Shown: piece by piece, positions 1-9,788 of the stretch
Layout of the letters: each line of letters begins with the position of its first letter
How positions within the stretch are numbered: position 1 is the stretch's first letter
From: Pseudomonadota bacterium
GTDB lineage: Bacteria > Pseudomonadota > Alphaproteobacteria > Rhizobiales > Xanthobacteraceae
Assembly: GCA_023422775.1 (NCBI GenBank)
Contig: JAFAGM010000139.1
Coordinates: 99,048-163,047, forward strand
Length of the DNA stretch: 64,000 nucleotides
Direction of reading: 5' to 3'
Made by a program: the position numbers and the translations under genes
The notes under the pieces: model-generated
What the model saw: the letters and a program-made list of their open reading frames with translations, nothing else
Told to the model about the DNA's origin: nothing
Database searches by the model: none

Positions 1-1
1 C

Positions 2-1648
2 TTCGGCCTGGAGACCGAAGAGCCTGACGTCGTGAAATTTTCCGTCGACGGCATCGAGGCCGGGCAGACCACGTTCGGCCACCGCTTCATGGCGCCGGAT
101 GCAATCTCGGTTCGCCGCTTCGAAGATTACGAAGCCAAGCTGAAGGCAGCGAAAGTCGTCCTCGACCCGCAGGCGCGCAAGCACATCATCCTCGACGACG
201 CCAAGGAACTTGCATTCGCGCAGGGCCTTGATCTGGTGGAAGACCAGGTGCTGGCCGACGAAGTAGCTGGACTTGTCGAGTGGCCGGTGGCGCTGATGGG
301 ATCGTTCGAGCAGGAATATCTGTCGATCCCGGACGAGGTGATCCGCGCCACCATCCGCAACAACCAGAAATGTTTTGTGGTCCGCGATCCCAGGACGGGA
401 AAGCTGACCAACAAGTTCATCCTCACCGCCAACATCGAGGCGAGCGACGGCGGCAATACCATCGTCGGCGGTAACGAGCGCGTGATCCGCGCCCGCTTGT
501 CCGACGCGAAGTTTTTCTACGAGACCGATCTCAAGACCAAGCTCGAATCGCGCCTGCCGAAATTCGATCAGATCGTGTTCCACGAGAAGCTGGGAACGCA
601 GGCCGAGCGCATCAAGCGCATCGAGCGGCTGGCGGCCGAGATCGCGCCGCTGGTCGGCGCCGATATCGAGAGGGCAAAGCGCGCGGCGCACCTGGCAAAG
701 GCCGATCTGCTGACCGAGGTCGTCGGCGAATTCCCGGAATTGCAGGGATTGATGGGCAGGTACTACGCGCTGGCGCAGGGCGAGGAAGCCTCCGTCGCTG
801 CCGCAAGCGAAGAACATTACAAGCCGCAAGGCCCCGCTGACCGCGTTCCGACCGATCCGGTGAGCGTGGCGGTCGCGCTGGCCGACAAGATCGATACGCT
901 GGTCGGCTTCTGGGCGATTGATGAGAAGCCGACGGGGAGCAAGGACCCGTATGCGCTGCGGCGAGCGGCGCTCGGTGTGATCCGCATCATAACGGAAAAC
1001 TCGCTTCGAATTCAGCTAGGGGCGCTTTTCGAAAAGCTTCTTAAGGAGTTCGGAATTCTTCTCGCGGTGAGAGCCCCGAAGATCGCTCCGGGGATCGGCA
1101 AAACGGTAACTACGCCTGACGAAGGTTCGCTGCTCTCCTTCTTCGCCGACCGCCTGAAGGTTCAGCTCCGCGACCAGGGCGCGCGTCACGATCTCGTCGA
1201 TGCCGTGTTCTCGCTCGGCGGTCAGGACGACCTGCTGATGGTGGTCCGCCGCGTCGAGGCGCTCGGCAAGTTCCTCGATTCCGACGACGGCAAGAACCTG
1301 CTTGCGGGAACGAAGCGGGCATCCAATATCCTCTCGATCGAGGAGAAGAAGGACAAGCGGTCGTTCGACGGCGCGCCGGATGCCGGGCTCTACAGGTTGG
1401 CCGAGGAAAAGGCGCTGGCTGCGGCGATCGATCAGGTCAAGGGCGAGGCCGGGGCCGCAGTAGCCAAGGAGGATTTCGCCGGCGCAATGAGTGCGATGGC
1501 CAAGCTGCGCCCGGCGGTCGATGCGTTTTTCGACAAGGTCAAGGTCAATGACGATGAACCCGCGGTGCGCGAGAATCGACTAAGACTGTTGAACGAAATC
1601 CGTGCGGCCACCCGTGCGGTCGCGGATTTTTCCAAAATCGAAGGCTAG
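2..1648 (+). CDS. glyS: Glycyl-tRNA synthetase beta subunit (5' end outside window)
   Basis: Beta subunit of the bacterial alpha2beta2 glycyl-tRNA synthetase, which charges tRNA-Gly in the cytoplasm. The frame is already open at base 2, and the GTG at 32 is an internal codon, because the family is about 690-750 residues long and only about 548 are present. Family signatures are seen: [47 protein letters not shown] followed by [11 protein letters not shown], and a C-terminal DALR/anticodon-binding-like part. It ends 3 bases before the next gene. glyQ is expected just upstream, outside the window. Confidence 0.95.
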   Translation, partial: FGLETEEPDVVKFSVDGIEAGQTTFGHRFMAPDAISVRRFEDYEAKLKAAKVVLDPQARKHIILDDAKELAFAQGLDLVEDQVLADEVAGLVEWPVALMGSFEQEYLSIPDEVIRATIRNNQKCFVVRDPRTGKLTNKFILTANIEASDGGNTIVGGNERVIRARLSDAKFFYETDLKTKLESRLPKFDQIVFHEKLGTQAERIKRIERLAAEIAPLVGADIERAKRAAHLAKADLLTEVVGEFPELQGLMGRYYALAQGEEASVAAASEEHYKPQGPADRVPTDPVSVAVALADKIDTLVGFWAIDEKPTGSKDPYALRRAALGVIRIITENSLRIQLGALFEKLLKEFGILLAVRAPKIAPGIGKTVTTPDEGSLLSFFADRLKVQLRDQGARHDLVDAVFSLGGQDDLLMVVRRVEALGKFLDSDDGKNLLAGTKRASNILSIEEKKDKRSFDGAPDAGLYRLAEEKALAAAIDQVKGEAGAAVAKEDFAGAMSAMAKLRPAVDAFFDKVKVNDDEPAVRENRLRLLNEIRAATRAVADFSKIEG

Positions 1649-1651
1649 CCC

Positions 1652-2254
1652 ATGGACCGACAGACGCTCGCCGCCTACGACTTGAATGCGGCGGCGTTCG
1701 CGGAAGACTGGCACGGCCAGCCTGCGCCGGTTGATCTTCAGGAAGTCGTCGAGCGGTTTTTTGTCAGGGGCGGGACCTCCGCCGATATCGGCTGTGGCGG
1801 TGGCCGCGAGGTCGCCTGGCTCAATGCGAGCGGTTTTCCGACCACAGGCTTCGATGCCTGCGAAGGCCTGCTCGGCGAAGCGCGCCGGCGGCATCCCGGT
1901 TTCAGGTTTGCGCAAGCCGAACTGCCCGAACTGCGCGGCATCGGCACGTTCGACAACGTGCTGTGCGAGACCGTGATCATGCACCTCGAGCGAAAGCAGA
2001 TTGCGCCTTCGGTCCGCCGCCTGCTGGATATCGTCAAGCCGAGCGGCATTCTGTATCTGAGCTGGCGTGTCACCGAGAAGGCCGACCAGCGCGACACCCA
2101 GGGAAGACTTTACGCAGCGTTCGATGCCGCGCTGGTGCTGGCGGAACTGAAGGGCGCGACGGTATTGCTCGACGAAGAGGCCGTCAGCGCTTCGTCGGGA
2201 AAGAAAATTCACCGGCTGGTGGTGAAGAAGGCCGGGCTGGAAATCCGGGAGTAG
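1652..2254 (+). CDS. Class I SAM-dependent methyltransferase
   Basis: 200-residue protein with a Rossmann methyltransferase core: motif I is TSADIGCGGGREVAWL (about residues 43-58), an acidic residue follows in GFDAC, and a later motif reads LLDIVKPSGILYLSWR. The substrate cannot be told from sequence. The start lies 3 bases after the glyS stop, so it is probably co-transcribed with glyS. A reverse-strand open frame over the same bases is a GC-skew shadow. Confidence 0.8.
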   Translation: MDRQTLAAYDLNAAAFAEDWHGQPAPVDLQEVVERFFVRGGTSADIGCGGGREVAWLNASGFPTTGFDACEGLLGEARRRHPGFRFAQAELPELRGIGTFDNVLCETVIMHLERKQIAPSVRRLLDIVKPSGILYLSWRVTEKADQRDTQGRLYAAFDAALVLAELKGATVLLDEEAVSASSGKKIHRLVVKKAGLEIRE

Positions 2255-2276
2255 CGAAAAACTGCTAGACCTCGTG

Positions 2277-2398
2277 CCCCGGATGCTGCGCAGCGCGAAG
2301 CGGTGCGCTGCTGATCCGGGGCCCATATGTGGTTCGGCTGGTTGCGATAGGTCCCGGCTCTGCGGAGCAGCGCTGCGCGCTGCACCGCGTCCGGGACA
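2277..2398. repeat. Pair of palindromic intergenic repeats
   Basis: Two imperfect palindromes, 2277-2321 (arms begin CCCCGGATGCTGCG and end CTGATCCGGGG) and 2351-2398 (arms GTCCCGG and CCGGGAC), lie after the methyltransferase gene. Similar paired palindromes recur elsewhere in the window and resemble the REP-like elements common between genes in Bradyrhizobium. Confidence 0.6.
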
Positions 2399-2413
2399 CG
2401 AGACTTCCCAATG

Positions 2414-2448
2414 AAAGCCCCGCCCGGAGGGGACGCCGGGCGGGGCTT
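2414..2448 (-). terminator. Strong GC hairpin, probable terminator of the DUF1236 gene
   Basis: A 13-bp perfect stem (AAGCCCCGCCCGG with its complement) around a short loop lies 70 bases past the stop of the reverse-strand gene at 2518. The T-run after the stem is weak, so the function is inferred from position and stem strength. Confidence 0.5.
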
Positions 2449-2517
2449 CATGTCCGGTCGTATCACGCGCACATCCGCTTGCACGGCGCCCGGACCAACC
2501 GTTCAGGTCAGTCGGGT

Positions 2518-2880
2518 CTAGTCGACCACCTGAACGATGCGACGCGAGCGCGGTTCGACCAGGATCGTCTGGCCGTTCACCACGGTGTAGCGATAGGGCG
2601 TGGAGCCGAACGTCTGCGGTACGTCGTAATAGGTCACGCCGGTTTCCGGCAGCACGGTGCCGACCACCACGCGCTCGGTGATCGTGTAATCCGGCACCCG
2701 CTCACGCACGATATATTCACGGAAGGCCGAGCGCCGGTCGGGAGCAATACCCTGATGCTCACCGACGACCACGGTGTTGCCTCCGACGACGCCGGTGGTG
2801 ATCGTGCTCTGCGCCTGCGCTGCGATCGGGGCAGCCATCGCGCCGGAGATCGCTGCAATGGCAAGTATCCTGGTTCGCAT
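2518..2880 (-). CDS. DUF1236 domain secreted protein
   Basis: 120-residue protein with an N-terminal signal peptide (residues 1-23, ending at the AQA cleavage-type motif) and a short DUF1236 core containing YIVRERVPDYTITERVVVG and VTYYDVP. DUF1236 proteins are small periplasmic or exported proteins of unknown function, frequent in Bradyrhizobium. It stands alone, divergent from the DUF3096 gene. Confidence 0.8.
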   Translation of the reverse strand: MRTRILAIAAISGAMAAPIAAQAQSTITTGVVGGNTVVVGEHQGIAPDRRSAFREYIVRERVPDYTITERVVVGTVLPETGVTYYDVPQTFGSTPYRYTVVNGQTILVEPRSRRIVQVVD

Positions 2881-3120
2881 AATCGACTCCTTCGCGAGAG
2901 AAACGGCGCCGGCTGTCAGCCGGCGCGCACGTCCCGAGCCAATTCATCGTGCGCACCATTGTTCCTGAAAACGGCGGTCGCATCCGCGGCATTTCTGGGG
3001 AATTGTTGCGAAGGCGGAACCCGTTGAACACGAGCGCGTCTTGCTATTCCGGAACCGAGCCAGCGGCTAAGTTGCCGCTCTCGATTCGATTTCCCGTGAT
3101 CCCATCCCCGGAGAATTCAA

Positions 3121-3275
3121 TGACCATCACCGCCGCGCACATTTCCCCGCTCGTCGCCCTGATCGCGGGAGTCCTGATTCTGATCATGCCGCGGTTCCTG
3201 AATTTCATCGTCGCCATCTACCTGATCGTGATCGGCCTGGCCGGCCTCGGCGTATTCAGGATGTTAAAGTTCTAG
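3121..3275 (+). CDS. DUF3096 small membrane protein
   Basis: 51-residue protein with two closely spaced hydrophobic segments (about 10-25 and 28-45) separated by PRFLNF. The ATG at 3121 is chosen over an upstream extension because the conserved part starts there and GGAG precedes it by 8 bases. The function of DUF3096 is unknown. A GGAAC-N16-CGTC sequence about 90 bases upstream resembles an EcfG promoter with one mismatch. Confidence 0.75.
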
Positions 3276-3366
3276 CGCCGGAAAGCGCGGTTTCGCGGCT
3301 TGCGCGGAACCTCTCAAAGTGGTGTAAGGCGCGCATTCTTCTCACTTTTCCGGATAGTTGGAATCC

Positions 3367-6252
3367 ATGGCCAAAGCCGTCGCGAAGTCCAGGAAGGCTG
3401 CAGCGAAATCTGCAGCGAAATCAAAGTCATCGGCTCGATCCAAGGCCGCGCCTTCCGCCCGCAAGGCGCTGAAGAAGGCGCCGGCCAAGCCGGTGGCCAA
3501 AGTCTCGAACAAGGTTGCGAAGAAGGCCGCCAAGAAGGCGCCAGTGAGCAAGCCGGCCGCTGCGGCAGTAAAGGCCGGCAAGTGGGTCTATACCTTCGGT
3601 GACGGCAAGGCCGAGGGCAAAGCGGGCCTGCGCGACCTGCTGGGAGGCAAGGGCGCCAACCTCGCCGAAATGGCCAATCTCGGCCTGCCGGTGCCTCCGG
3701 GCTTCACCATCCCGACATCGGTCTGCACATACTTCTACGCTCACGACAAAACCTATCCGGCTGCATTGAAGGCGCAGGTCGAGAAGGCGCTCGATCATGT
3801 CGGCAGGCTGACCGGCAAGGCGTTCGGCGATTCGACGAATCCGCTTTTGGTGTCGGTCCGCTCCGGCGCCCGCGCCTCGATGCCGGGCATGATGGACACC
3901 GTGCTCAACCTCGGCCTCAACGACACCACCGTCGAAGCGCTGGCCGAGCTGTCCGGCGATCGCCGCTTTGCCTATGACAGCTATCGCCGCTTTATCACCA
4001 TGTATTCGGATGTCGTGCTCGGCTTCGAGCATCATCATTTCGAGGACATTCTCGATACCTTCAAGGACGGCCAGGGCTATACGCTCGACACCGATCTTAC
4101 CGGCGATGACTGGGTCGAACTGGTCGGCAAGTACAAGGATGCGGTGGCGCGCGAGACCGGCAAGGATTTCCCGCAGGACCCGCACGAGCAATTGTGGGGC
4201 GCGATCGGCGCGGTGTTCTCATCCTGGATGAACGCGCGCGCGGTGACCTACCGCAAGCTGCACGATATTCCGGAGTCGTGGGGCACGGCCGTCAACGTGC
4301 AGGCCATGGTATTCGGCAACATGGGCGAAACGTCGGCGACCGGCGTTGCCTTCACGCGCAATCCCTCCACCGGCGAGAGCAAGCTCTACGGCGAATTCCT
4401 GATCAACGCGCAGGGCGAGGACGTGGTCGCGGGCATCCGCACGCCGCAGGACATCACCGAGGAAGCGCGCCAGGAATCCGGCTCCGACAAGCCGTCGATG
4501 GAAAGCGCGATGCCGGAGGCGTTCAAGGAACTGACGCGGTTCTACACGCTGCTCGAAAAGCACTACCGCGACATGCAGGACATGGAGTTCACGGTCGAGC
4601 AGGGCAAGCTGTGGATGCTGCAGACGCGCGGCGGCAAGCGCACCGCCAAGGCCGCGCTGCGCATCGCGGTCGAACTCGCCAACGAGGGCCTGATCTCGAA
4701 GACCGACGCGGTGATGCGGATCGACCCGGCGTCGCTGGATCAGTTGCTGCATCCGACCATCGATCCCGCAGCCAAGCGCGACGTGATCGCGACCGGCCTG
4801 CCGGCCTCGCCCGGTGCTGCGTCCGGCGAGATCGTGTTCTCGTCCGATGAAGCCGCCAAGCTGAAGGCCGACGGTCGCAACGTCATCCTGGTGCGGGTCG
4901 AAACCAGCCCGGAAGACATTCACGGCATGCACGCGGCCGAAGGCATTCTCACCACCCGCGGCGGCATGACCTCGCACGCCGCCGTGGTCGCGCGCGGCAT
5001 GGGCAAGCCCTGCGTCTCCGGCTGCGGCGCCATTCGCGTCGATTACGGCCGCGGCACCATGAGCATCGGCTCGCGCACCTTCAAGACCGGCGACGTCATC
5101 ACCATCGACGGTTCGCTCGGCCAGGTGCTGGCCGGCCGGATGCCGATGATCGAGCCGAAACTGTCGGGCGAGTTCGGCACGCTGATGGGCTGGGCCGATG
5201 CTGTCCGCAAGCTCGGCGTCCGCGTCAACGGCGATACGCCTGACGATGCGCGCACCGCCGTCAGGTTCGGCGCCGAAGGCATCGGGCTGTGCCGCACCGA
5301 GCACATGTTCTTCGAGGAAACCCGCATCCGCACCGTGCGCGAGATGATCCTTTCCGAGGACGAGCAGTCACGCCGTGCGGCGCTGTCGAAGCTGCTGCCG
5401 ATGCAGCGCGCCGATTTCGTCGAACTGTTCGAGATCATGAAGGGGCTGCCGGTCACGATCCGCCTGCTCGATCCACCACTGCACGAGTTCCTGCCGCACA
5501 CCCAGGCCGAGATCGAGGAAGTCGCGCGTGCGATGAACACCGATCCGCGCAAGCTCGCCGATCGTGCCCGCGATCTCGCCGAGTTCAACCCGATGCTCGG
5601 CTTCCGCGGCTGCCGCCTCGCCATTGCCTATCCCGAAATCGCCGAGATGCAGGCGCGGGCGATTTTCGAAGCGGCGGTCGAAGCCGAAAAGCGCACCGGC
5701 AAGGCCATCGGCCTCGAGGTGATGGTGCCGCTGATCGCGACCAAGGCCGAGTTCGACCTGGTCAAGGCGCGGATCGACGCCACCGCGCAGTCGGTGATGA
5801 AGGAGACCGGCAAGAAGCTCGCCTATCAGGTCGGTACCATGATCGAATTGCCGCGCGCCTGCCTGATGGCCGGCGACGTGGCGCAGACTGCGGAGTTCTT
5901 CTCGTTCGGCACCAACGACCTGACCCAGACCACTTACGGCATCAGCCGCGACGACGCCGCGAGCTTCCTCGGCACCTATGTCGCCAAGGGAATCCTCGAG
6001 ATCGACCCGTTCATCTCGGTCGATCGCGGCGGCGTCGGCGAACTCGTGAAGATCGGTGTCGACCGCGGCCGCAAGACCCGGCCCGATCTCAAGGTCGGCA
6101 TTTGCGGCGAGCACGGCGGCGATCCCGCATCCGTGGCGTTCTGCCACGAGATCGGCCTCGACTACGTCTCGTGCTCGCCCTATCGCGTGCCGATCGCACG
6201 TCTTGCCGCGGCGCAGGCAGCCCTCGGCAAGAAGGTCGAGAGCCAGGCGTAG
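3367..6252 (+). CDS. ppdK: Pyruvate, phosphate dikinase with Lys/Ala-rich N-terminal tail
   Basis: Interconverts pyruvate, ATP and phosphate with PEP, AMP and pyrophosphate in the cytoplasm. After a tail of about 75 residues made of K, A, S and P repeats come the ATP-grasp domain (GGKGANLAEM, SVRSGARASMPGMMDT), the swivelling domain with the catalytic histidine in RGGMTSHAAVVARGMGKPC, and the TIM-barrel PEP domain (GIGLCRTEHMFF, and the cysteine in KVGICGEHGGDP). The ATG at 3367 is preferred over the TTG at 3358. Usual family length is about 880-900 residues; the excess is the tail, which looks like histone H1 or a linker. The gene stands alone between DUF3096 and a repeat-rich gap. Confidence 0.95.
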   Translation: MAKAVAKSRKAAAKSAAKSKSSARSKAAPSARKALKKAPAKPVAKVSNKVAKKAAKKAPVSKPAAAAVKAGKWVYTFGDGKAEGKAGLRDLLGGKGANLAEMANLGLPVPPGFTIPTSVCTYFYAHDKTYPAALKAQVEKALDHVGRLTGKAFGDSTNPLLVSVRSGARASMPGMMDTVLNLGLNDTTVEALAELSGDRRFAYDSYRRFITMYSDVVLGFEHHHFEDILDTFKDGQGYTLDTDLTGDDWVELVGKYKDAVARETGKDFPQDPHEQLWGAIGAVFSSWMNARAVTYRKLHDIPESWGTAVNVQAMVFGNMGETSATGVAFTRNPSTGESKLYGEFLINAQGEDVVAGIRTPQDITEEARQESGSDKPSMESAMPEAFKELTRFYTLLEKHYRDMQDMEFTVEQGKLWMLQTRGGKRTAKAALRIAVELANEGLISKTDAVMRIDPASLDQLLHPTIDPAAKRDVIATGLPASPGAASGEIVFSSDEAAKLKADGRNVILVRVETSPEDIHGMHAAEGILTTRGGMTSHAAVVARGMGKPCVSGCGAIRVDYGRGTMSIGSRTFKTGDVITIDGSLGQVLAGRMPMIEPKLSGEFGTLMGWADAVRKLGVRVNGDTPDDARTAVRFGAEGIGLCRTEHMFFEETRIRTVREMILSEDEQSRRAALSKLLPMQRADFVELFEIMKGLPVTIRLLDPPLHEFLPHTQAEIEEVARAMNTDPRKLADRARDLAEFNPMLGFRGCRLAIAYPEIAEMQARAIFEAAVEAEKRTGKAIGLEVMVPLIATKAEFDLVKARIDATAQSVMKETGKKLAYQVGTMIELPRACLMAGDVAQTAEFFSFGTNDLTQTTYGISRDDAASFLGTYVAKGILEIDPFISVDRGGVGELVKIGVDRGRKTRPDLKVGICGEHGGDPASVAFCHEIGLDYVSCSPYRVPIARLAAAQAALGKKVESQA

Positions 6253-6283
6253 TTCTTATTTTGCGCTGATAATCGACAAGGAC

Positions 6284-6482
6284 GTCGTCATGCCCGGGCT
6301 TGTCCCGGGCATTCACGTTTTTGCGCGTATCTCAACGAAGGACGTGGATGGCCGGGACAAGCCCGGCCATGACGATGGAGAGAGCAACCTCGTCGTCATT
6401 GCGAGCGCAGCGAAGCAATCCATCGCGCGGCATAGCGGATGGATGGATTGCTTCGTCGCTGTCGCTCCTCGCAATAACGGAC
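6284..6482. repeat. Palindromic repeats in the ppdK downstream gap
   Basis: The 490-base gap after ppdK has no supported gene. It holds a hairpin at 6284-6318 (CCCGGGCTTGTCCCGGGC), a related inverted copy at 6343-6377 (GGCCGGGACAAGCCCGGCC), and a long inverted pair at 6397-6482 built on CATTGCGAGCGCAGCGAAGC and its near complement. The first two are similar in arm sequence and opposite in order, the usual arrangement of REP-type doublets. Confidence 0.6.
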
Positions 6483-6744
6483 GAAGCGGCAAAGCGGTAG
6501 TGCCTGGCGAAACGGTTCCCGTAATCAGGCACGAGCTCCATCATCACTCCCGTTGACCGGATCTTTACCACTTTCATCGAGCGCCTGTTTACCAACGCTT
6601 TCGATGCGATCTCGAAATCCCACGCGATCGCTTGCGTGTAACACGCGCGCCACGACGGTTAACTCCCCGGCAACCTAAATTCGATACCAACGAAAAAGGT
6701 CGAATTGCACGGATGTACTGAGGTTCGACTCGTGTAAGCGTTGC

Positions 6745-8190
6745 GTGAGCGTATCGATGTTTGTGTTGCGTAACCAGCCGAAGGGCGCGCGGTTTGCGTC
6801 CTTCGGCCTCGGTCTCTGCGTCTTCGCATTGATGCCGACCGAGATCGGATATCAGGATATTGCCTCACTGCTGGCCCGTCAGCCCGGCGTCGCCGAGCGC
6901 TGGCAGAAGCGGGTGTTCTCCTCTGCCGGCACCATCCAGGTCGCGACCTTCAGCTTCGGCCGTCCGATCGGAACGTCCTCGCCGCAAACGGCGACCTATC
7001 GCCTGGCAAGCCTCGACCATCAGGGAATCGACATCACGGGGTCGGTGCCGCGCAATCCGCTCGTTGCGCCGCCGCTGCAATACCATGCCGCCGATTTCCC
7101 GAAGGTCGATCGCACGCTCAAGGGCGACCGGCTTGTCATAGCGCCGCCGCCGTCAGAGCCCGCAGCTCCGGCCGAGCGCGCGCCGGCCGTCGAGGATCCC
7201 GCCAACTCCAACGCATTGGTGCGGGGCGCAAAGACCGCCGAGACGGCACCGTCCGCGCCGCTCGATCCCGAACTTCAGGCCGCGCTGAGCGCGCCGTCGC
7301 TGGAGCCATTCGACGTATCGCCATCGCTCGAAACCACGCCGCATGACGAGACCGAGGGCGTTCCGGAAACGCCGGAGACCGGGCACGCGGCCGCGCCGCC
7401 GCGCGACGGCTTCTCCTTCAAGACCTCGAGCCTGTTCTTCGGCTCGTCGCTCGGCTCACCCGAAAGCATCGAGCGATGGCAGCCCGGTGAGGAGCCTGTG
7501 ATCGTCGCGCCCGCCGATCCCGACATGAAGGTGATGGCCTCGCTGCCGGTCGATGCCGACGGGCCGGTGAGGGCAGGCGACATGGGTGAGAGCGTCGCGC
7601 CGAAGGGCGAAGTCAATGCCGACAACCAGCGCGCCAAGACGCCGGCCGAGCGCCTCGGGCTATTCGACGAAAAGTCGCGCGCCAGGTCGGAGAAGTGCCT
7701 GGCGGAGGCCGTCTACTTCGAGGCCCGCGGCGAAGCCGTGCGCGGCCAGATCGCGGTGGCGCAAGTGGTGCTGAACCGCGCCTTCTCCGGCAAGTATCCG
7801 CAGACGGTGTGCGGCGTGGTCTACCAGAACAAGCATCGCCATCTGGCGTGCCAGTTCACCTTCGCCTGCGACAACAACAAGGACGTGATCCGCGAGCCCG
7901 ACATGTGGGAGCGCGCCCGGAAGATCGCGAAAGCGATGCTCGACGGCCAGCTCTGGCTGCCGGAAGTCGACAAGTCGACGCACTATCACGCCTACTGGGT
8001 GCGCCCGTCCTGGGTCAGCGAGATGAAGCGCATGTACAAGACCGGCGTGCATACCTTCTATCGGCCACGCGCCTGGGGCAACGGCAGCGATGCGCCGAGC
8101 TGGGGCTCCGCCGCCGAGACCGCCGCGATTTCCGCCAAGCTCGCGGCAGCCGCGCAAAGCTCGGCCGAGCAGGCGAGCGTGAGGCGGTAG
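6745..8190 (+). CDS. Cell wall hydrolase, SleB-like (Hydrolase_2)
   Basis: 481-residue protein. The C-terminal ~130 residues form a SleB/CwlJ-type peptidoglycan hydrolase domain: CLAEAVYFEARGE, GQIAVAQVVLNRAFSGKYP, TVCGVVYQN, CQFTFACD and YHAYWVRPSW. An N-terminal hydrophobic stretch (about residues 18-30, FGLGLCVFALMP) suggests a membrane anchor or signal, followed by a long Pro/Glu/Ala-rich low-complexity linker. The likely role is cell-wall remodelling in the periplasm. GTG 6745 or ATG 6757 could start it; neither has a clear ribosome site. Confidence 0.85.
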   Translation: MSVSMFVLRNQPKGARFASFGLGLCVFALMPTEIGYQDIASLLARQPGVAERWQKRVFSSAGTIQVATFSFGRPIGTSSPQTATYRLASLDHQGIDITGSVPRNPLVAPPLQYHAADFPKVDRTLKGDRLVIAPPPSEPAAPAERAPAVEDPANSNALVRGAKTAETAPSAPLDPELQAALSAPSLEPFDVSPSLETTPHDETEGVPETPETGHAAAPPRDGFSFKTSSLFFGSSLGSPESIERWQPGEEPVIVAPADPDMKVMASLPVDADGPVRAGDMGESVAPKGEVNADNQRAKTPAERLGLFDEKSRARSEKCLAEAVYFEARGEAVRGQIAVAQVVLNRAFSGKYPQTVCGVVYQNKHRHLACQFTFACDNNKDVIREPDMWERARKIAKAMLDGQLWLPEVDKSTHYHAYWVRPSWVSEMKRMYKTGVHTFYRPRAWGNGSDAPSWGSAAETAAISAKLAAAAQSSAEQASVRR

Positions 8191-8228
8191 TACCTCCGTT
8201 ATTGCGTAGCGACTTGCTCCCGCTCTCC

Positions 8229-8334
8229 GTCATTCCGGGCGCGCCTCTTGGCGCGAACCCGGAATCCATCGAGCCGCATGTTCTGTTGTGAAATGGATTC
8301 CGGGTTCGTGCTTCGCACGCCCCGGAATGACGGC
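8229..8334. repeat. Palindromic repeat pair
   Basis: Two inverted units in the 300-base gap before the MFS gene: one with arms CATTCCGGGCGCG and CGCGAACCCGGAAT, and a second with arms ATTCCGGGTTCGTG and CGCCCCGGAATGACGG. They are related in opposite orientation, as in REP doublets. The rest of the gap shows nothing else convincing. Confidence 0.6.
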
Positions 8335-8493
8335 CATCCACGGAACCGGAGCCCTGCAAATTGCATCGATTGTCCTCGCCAAATTTGCAGGGCTGCCCTG
8401 CAGTGGAAGTTTTTTCTCCGCTCCCCTTGGGGTTTTCATGCAGATGCATTAAGTGACTGCGGCGCGAATTCGATTGGCCTGCAGGGGTACCAT

Positions 8494-9744
8494 ATGGCTG
8501 TAACGACCGGCGACCTTCGTCCATCCCCGGGCGCTGCCACCTGGCGGACGCCGCTCGTGATCATCATCTGCGGGTGCGCGATTGCGCTGTTGAGTTTCGG
8601 GCCGCGCTCGAGCCTCGGCTTCTTCGTGCAGCCGATGGGCGCGGAATTTGCCTGGGGCCGCGACGTCTTCGGCCTCGCGCTGGCGCTGCAGAACCTGTTG
8701 TGGGGACTGGGCCAGCCGATCGCCGGCGCCATTGCTGACCGGTTCGGCATCTTGCGCGTGATGGTCATCGGCGCGCTGCTCTATGCCGGCGGCCTGCTGC
8801 TGATGCGCTATTCCGCGACGCCGATGTCGCTCAATCTCGGCGCCGGCGTCCTGATCGGCTTCGGGCTATCCGGCTGTTCGTTCAATCTCGTATTGTCTGC
8901 GTTCAGCAAGCTGCTGCCGCCCGAGAAGCGGGGCATCGCGCTCGGCGCCGGGACGGCGGCGGGTTCGTTCGGGCAATTCCTGTTCGCGCCGTTCGGCGTG
9001 GCGATGATCGACAATTTCGGCTGGCAGCCGGCGCTGACGGTATTCGCGTTGCTGATGCTGCTGATCGTGCCGCTGTCGCTCGCCATCGCGACGCCGCCCG
9101 CAACATCGTCGAATGTCCCGGCTGCCGATCAGCAGTCGTTCAAGACGGCGCTGGCGGAAGCGTTCGGCCATCGCTCTTATGTGCTGCTGGTGCTCGGCTT
9201 CTTCACCTGCGGCTTCCAGCTCGCTTTCATCACCGTGCATCTGCCGGCCTATCTCGTCGATCGTGGCATTCCCGCATCGACCGGCGGCTGGGTGATTGCG
9301 GCAATCGGCCTGTTCAACATCATCGGCTCGCTCAGCGTGGGCTGGCTGCAGAACGTGTTTCCGAAGCGCTACATCCTGTCGGCGATCTACTTTACGCGGG
9401 CGCTCTCGATCGTTGCCTTCATCTCGTTCCCGATCACCACCTTCTCGGCGGTCGCCTTCGGCGCCATCAGCGGCCTGACCTGGCTCTCCACCGTGCCGCC
9501 GACCTCGGCGCTGGTGGCGCTGATGTTCGGCACCCGCTGGTTTGCGACGCTGTATGGCTTTGCCTTCGTCAGCCATCAGGTCGGCGGTTTCCTCGGCGTC
9601 TGGCTCGGCGGCATCGTGTTCGAGCAATTCGGTTCCTACACGCCGATCTGGTGGCTCTCGGTGCTGTTCGGTGTGCTGTCGGCGCTGATCAACCTGCCGA
9701 TCGTGGAAAAGCCAATCGTTCGTGCGGTTGCACAACCGGCCTGA
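8494..9744 (+). CDS. MFS transporter
   Basis: 416-residue integral membrane protein with about 12 hydrophobic segments in two halves. The loop between segments 2 and 3 carries an MFS-like GADRFG-type motif (AIADRFGILRVMVIGA). The ATG at 8494 is chosen because the upstream extension runs through the palindromic repeat; GCAGGGG precedes it. Resembles monocarboxylate/oxalate-type permeases (OFA-like), but the substrate is unknown. Confidence 0.85.
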   Translation: MAVTTGDLRPSPGAATWRTPLVIIICGCAIALLSFGPRSSLGFFVQPMGAEFAWGRDVFGLALALQNLLWGLGQPIAGAIADRFGILRVMVIGALLYAGGLLLMRYSATPMSLNLGAGVLIGFGLSGCSFNLVLSAFSKLLPPEKRGIALGAGTAAGSFGQFLFAPFGVAMIDNFGWQPALTVFALLMLLIVPLSLAIATPPATSSNVPAADQQSFKTALAEAFGHRSYVLLVLGFFTCGFQLAFITVHLPAYLVDRGIPASTGGWVIAAIGLFNIIGSLSVGWLQNVFPKRYILSAIYFTRALSIVAFISFPITTFSAVAFGAISGLTWLSTVPPTSALVALMFGTRWFATLYGFAFVSHQVGGFLGVWLGGIVFEQFGSYTPIWWLSVLFGVLSALINLPIVEKPIVRAVAQPA

Positions 9745-9788
9745 TGCGGTAAACACTCTCCAGATAACCAGAGTCCGGGGAGTTTGCC

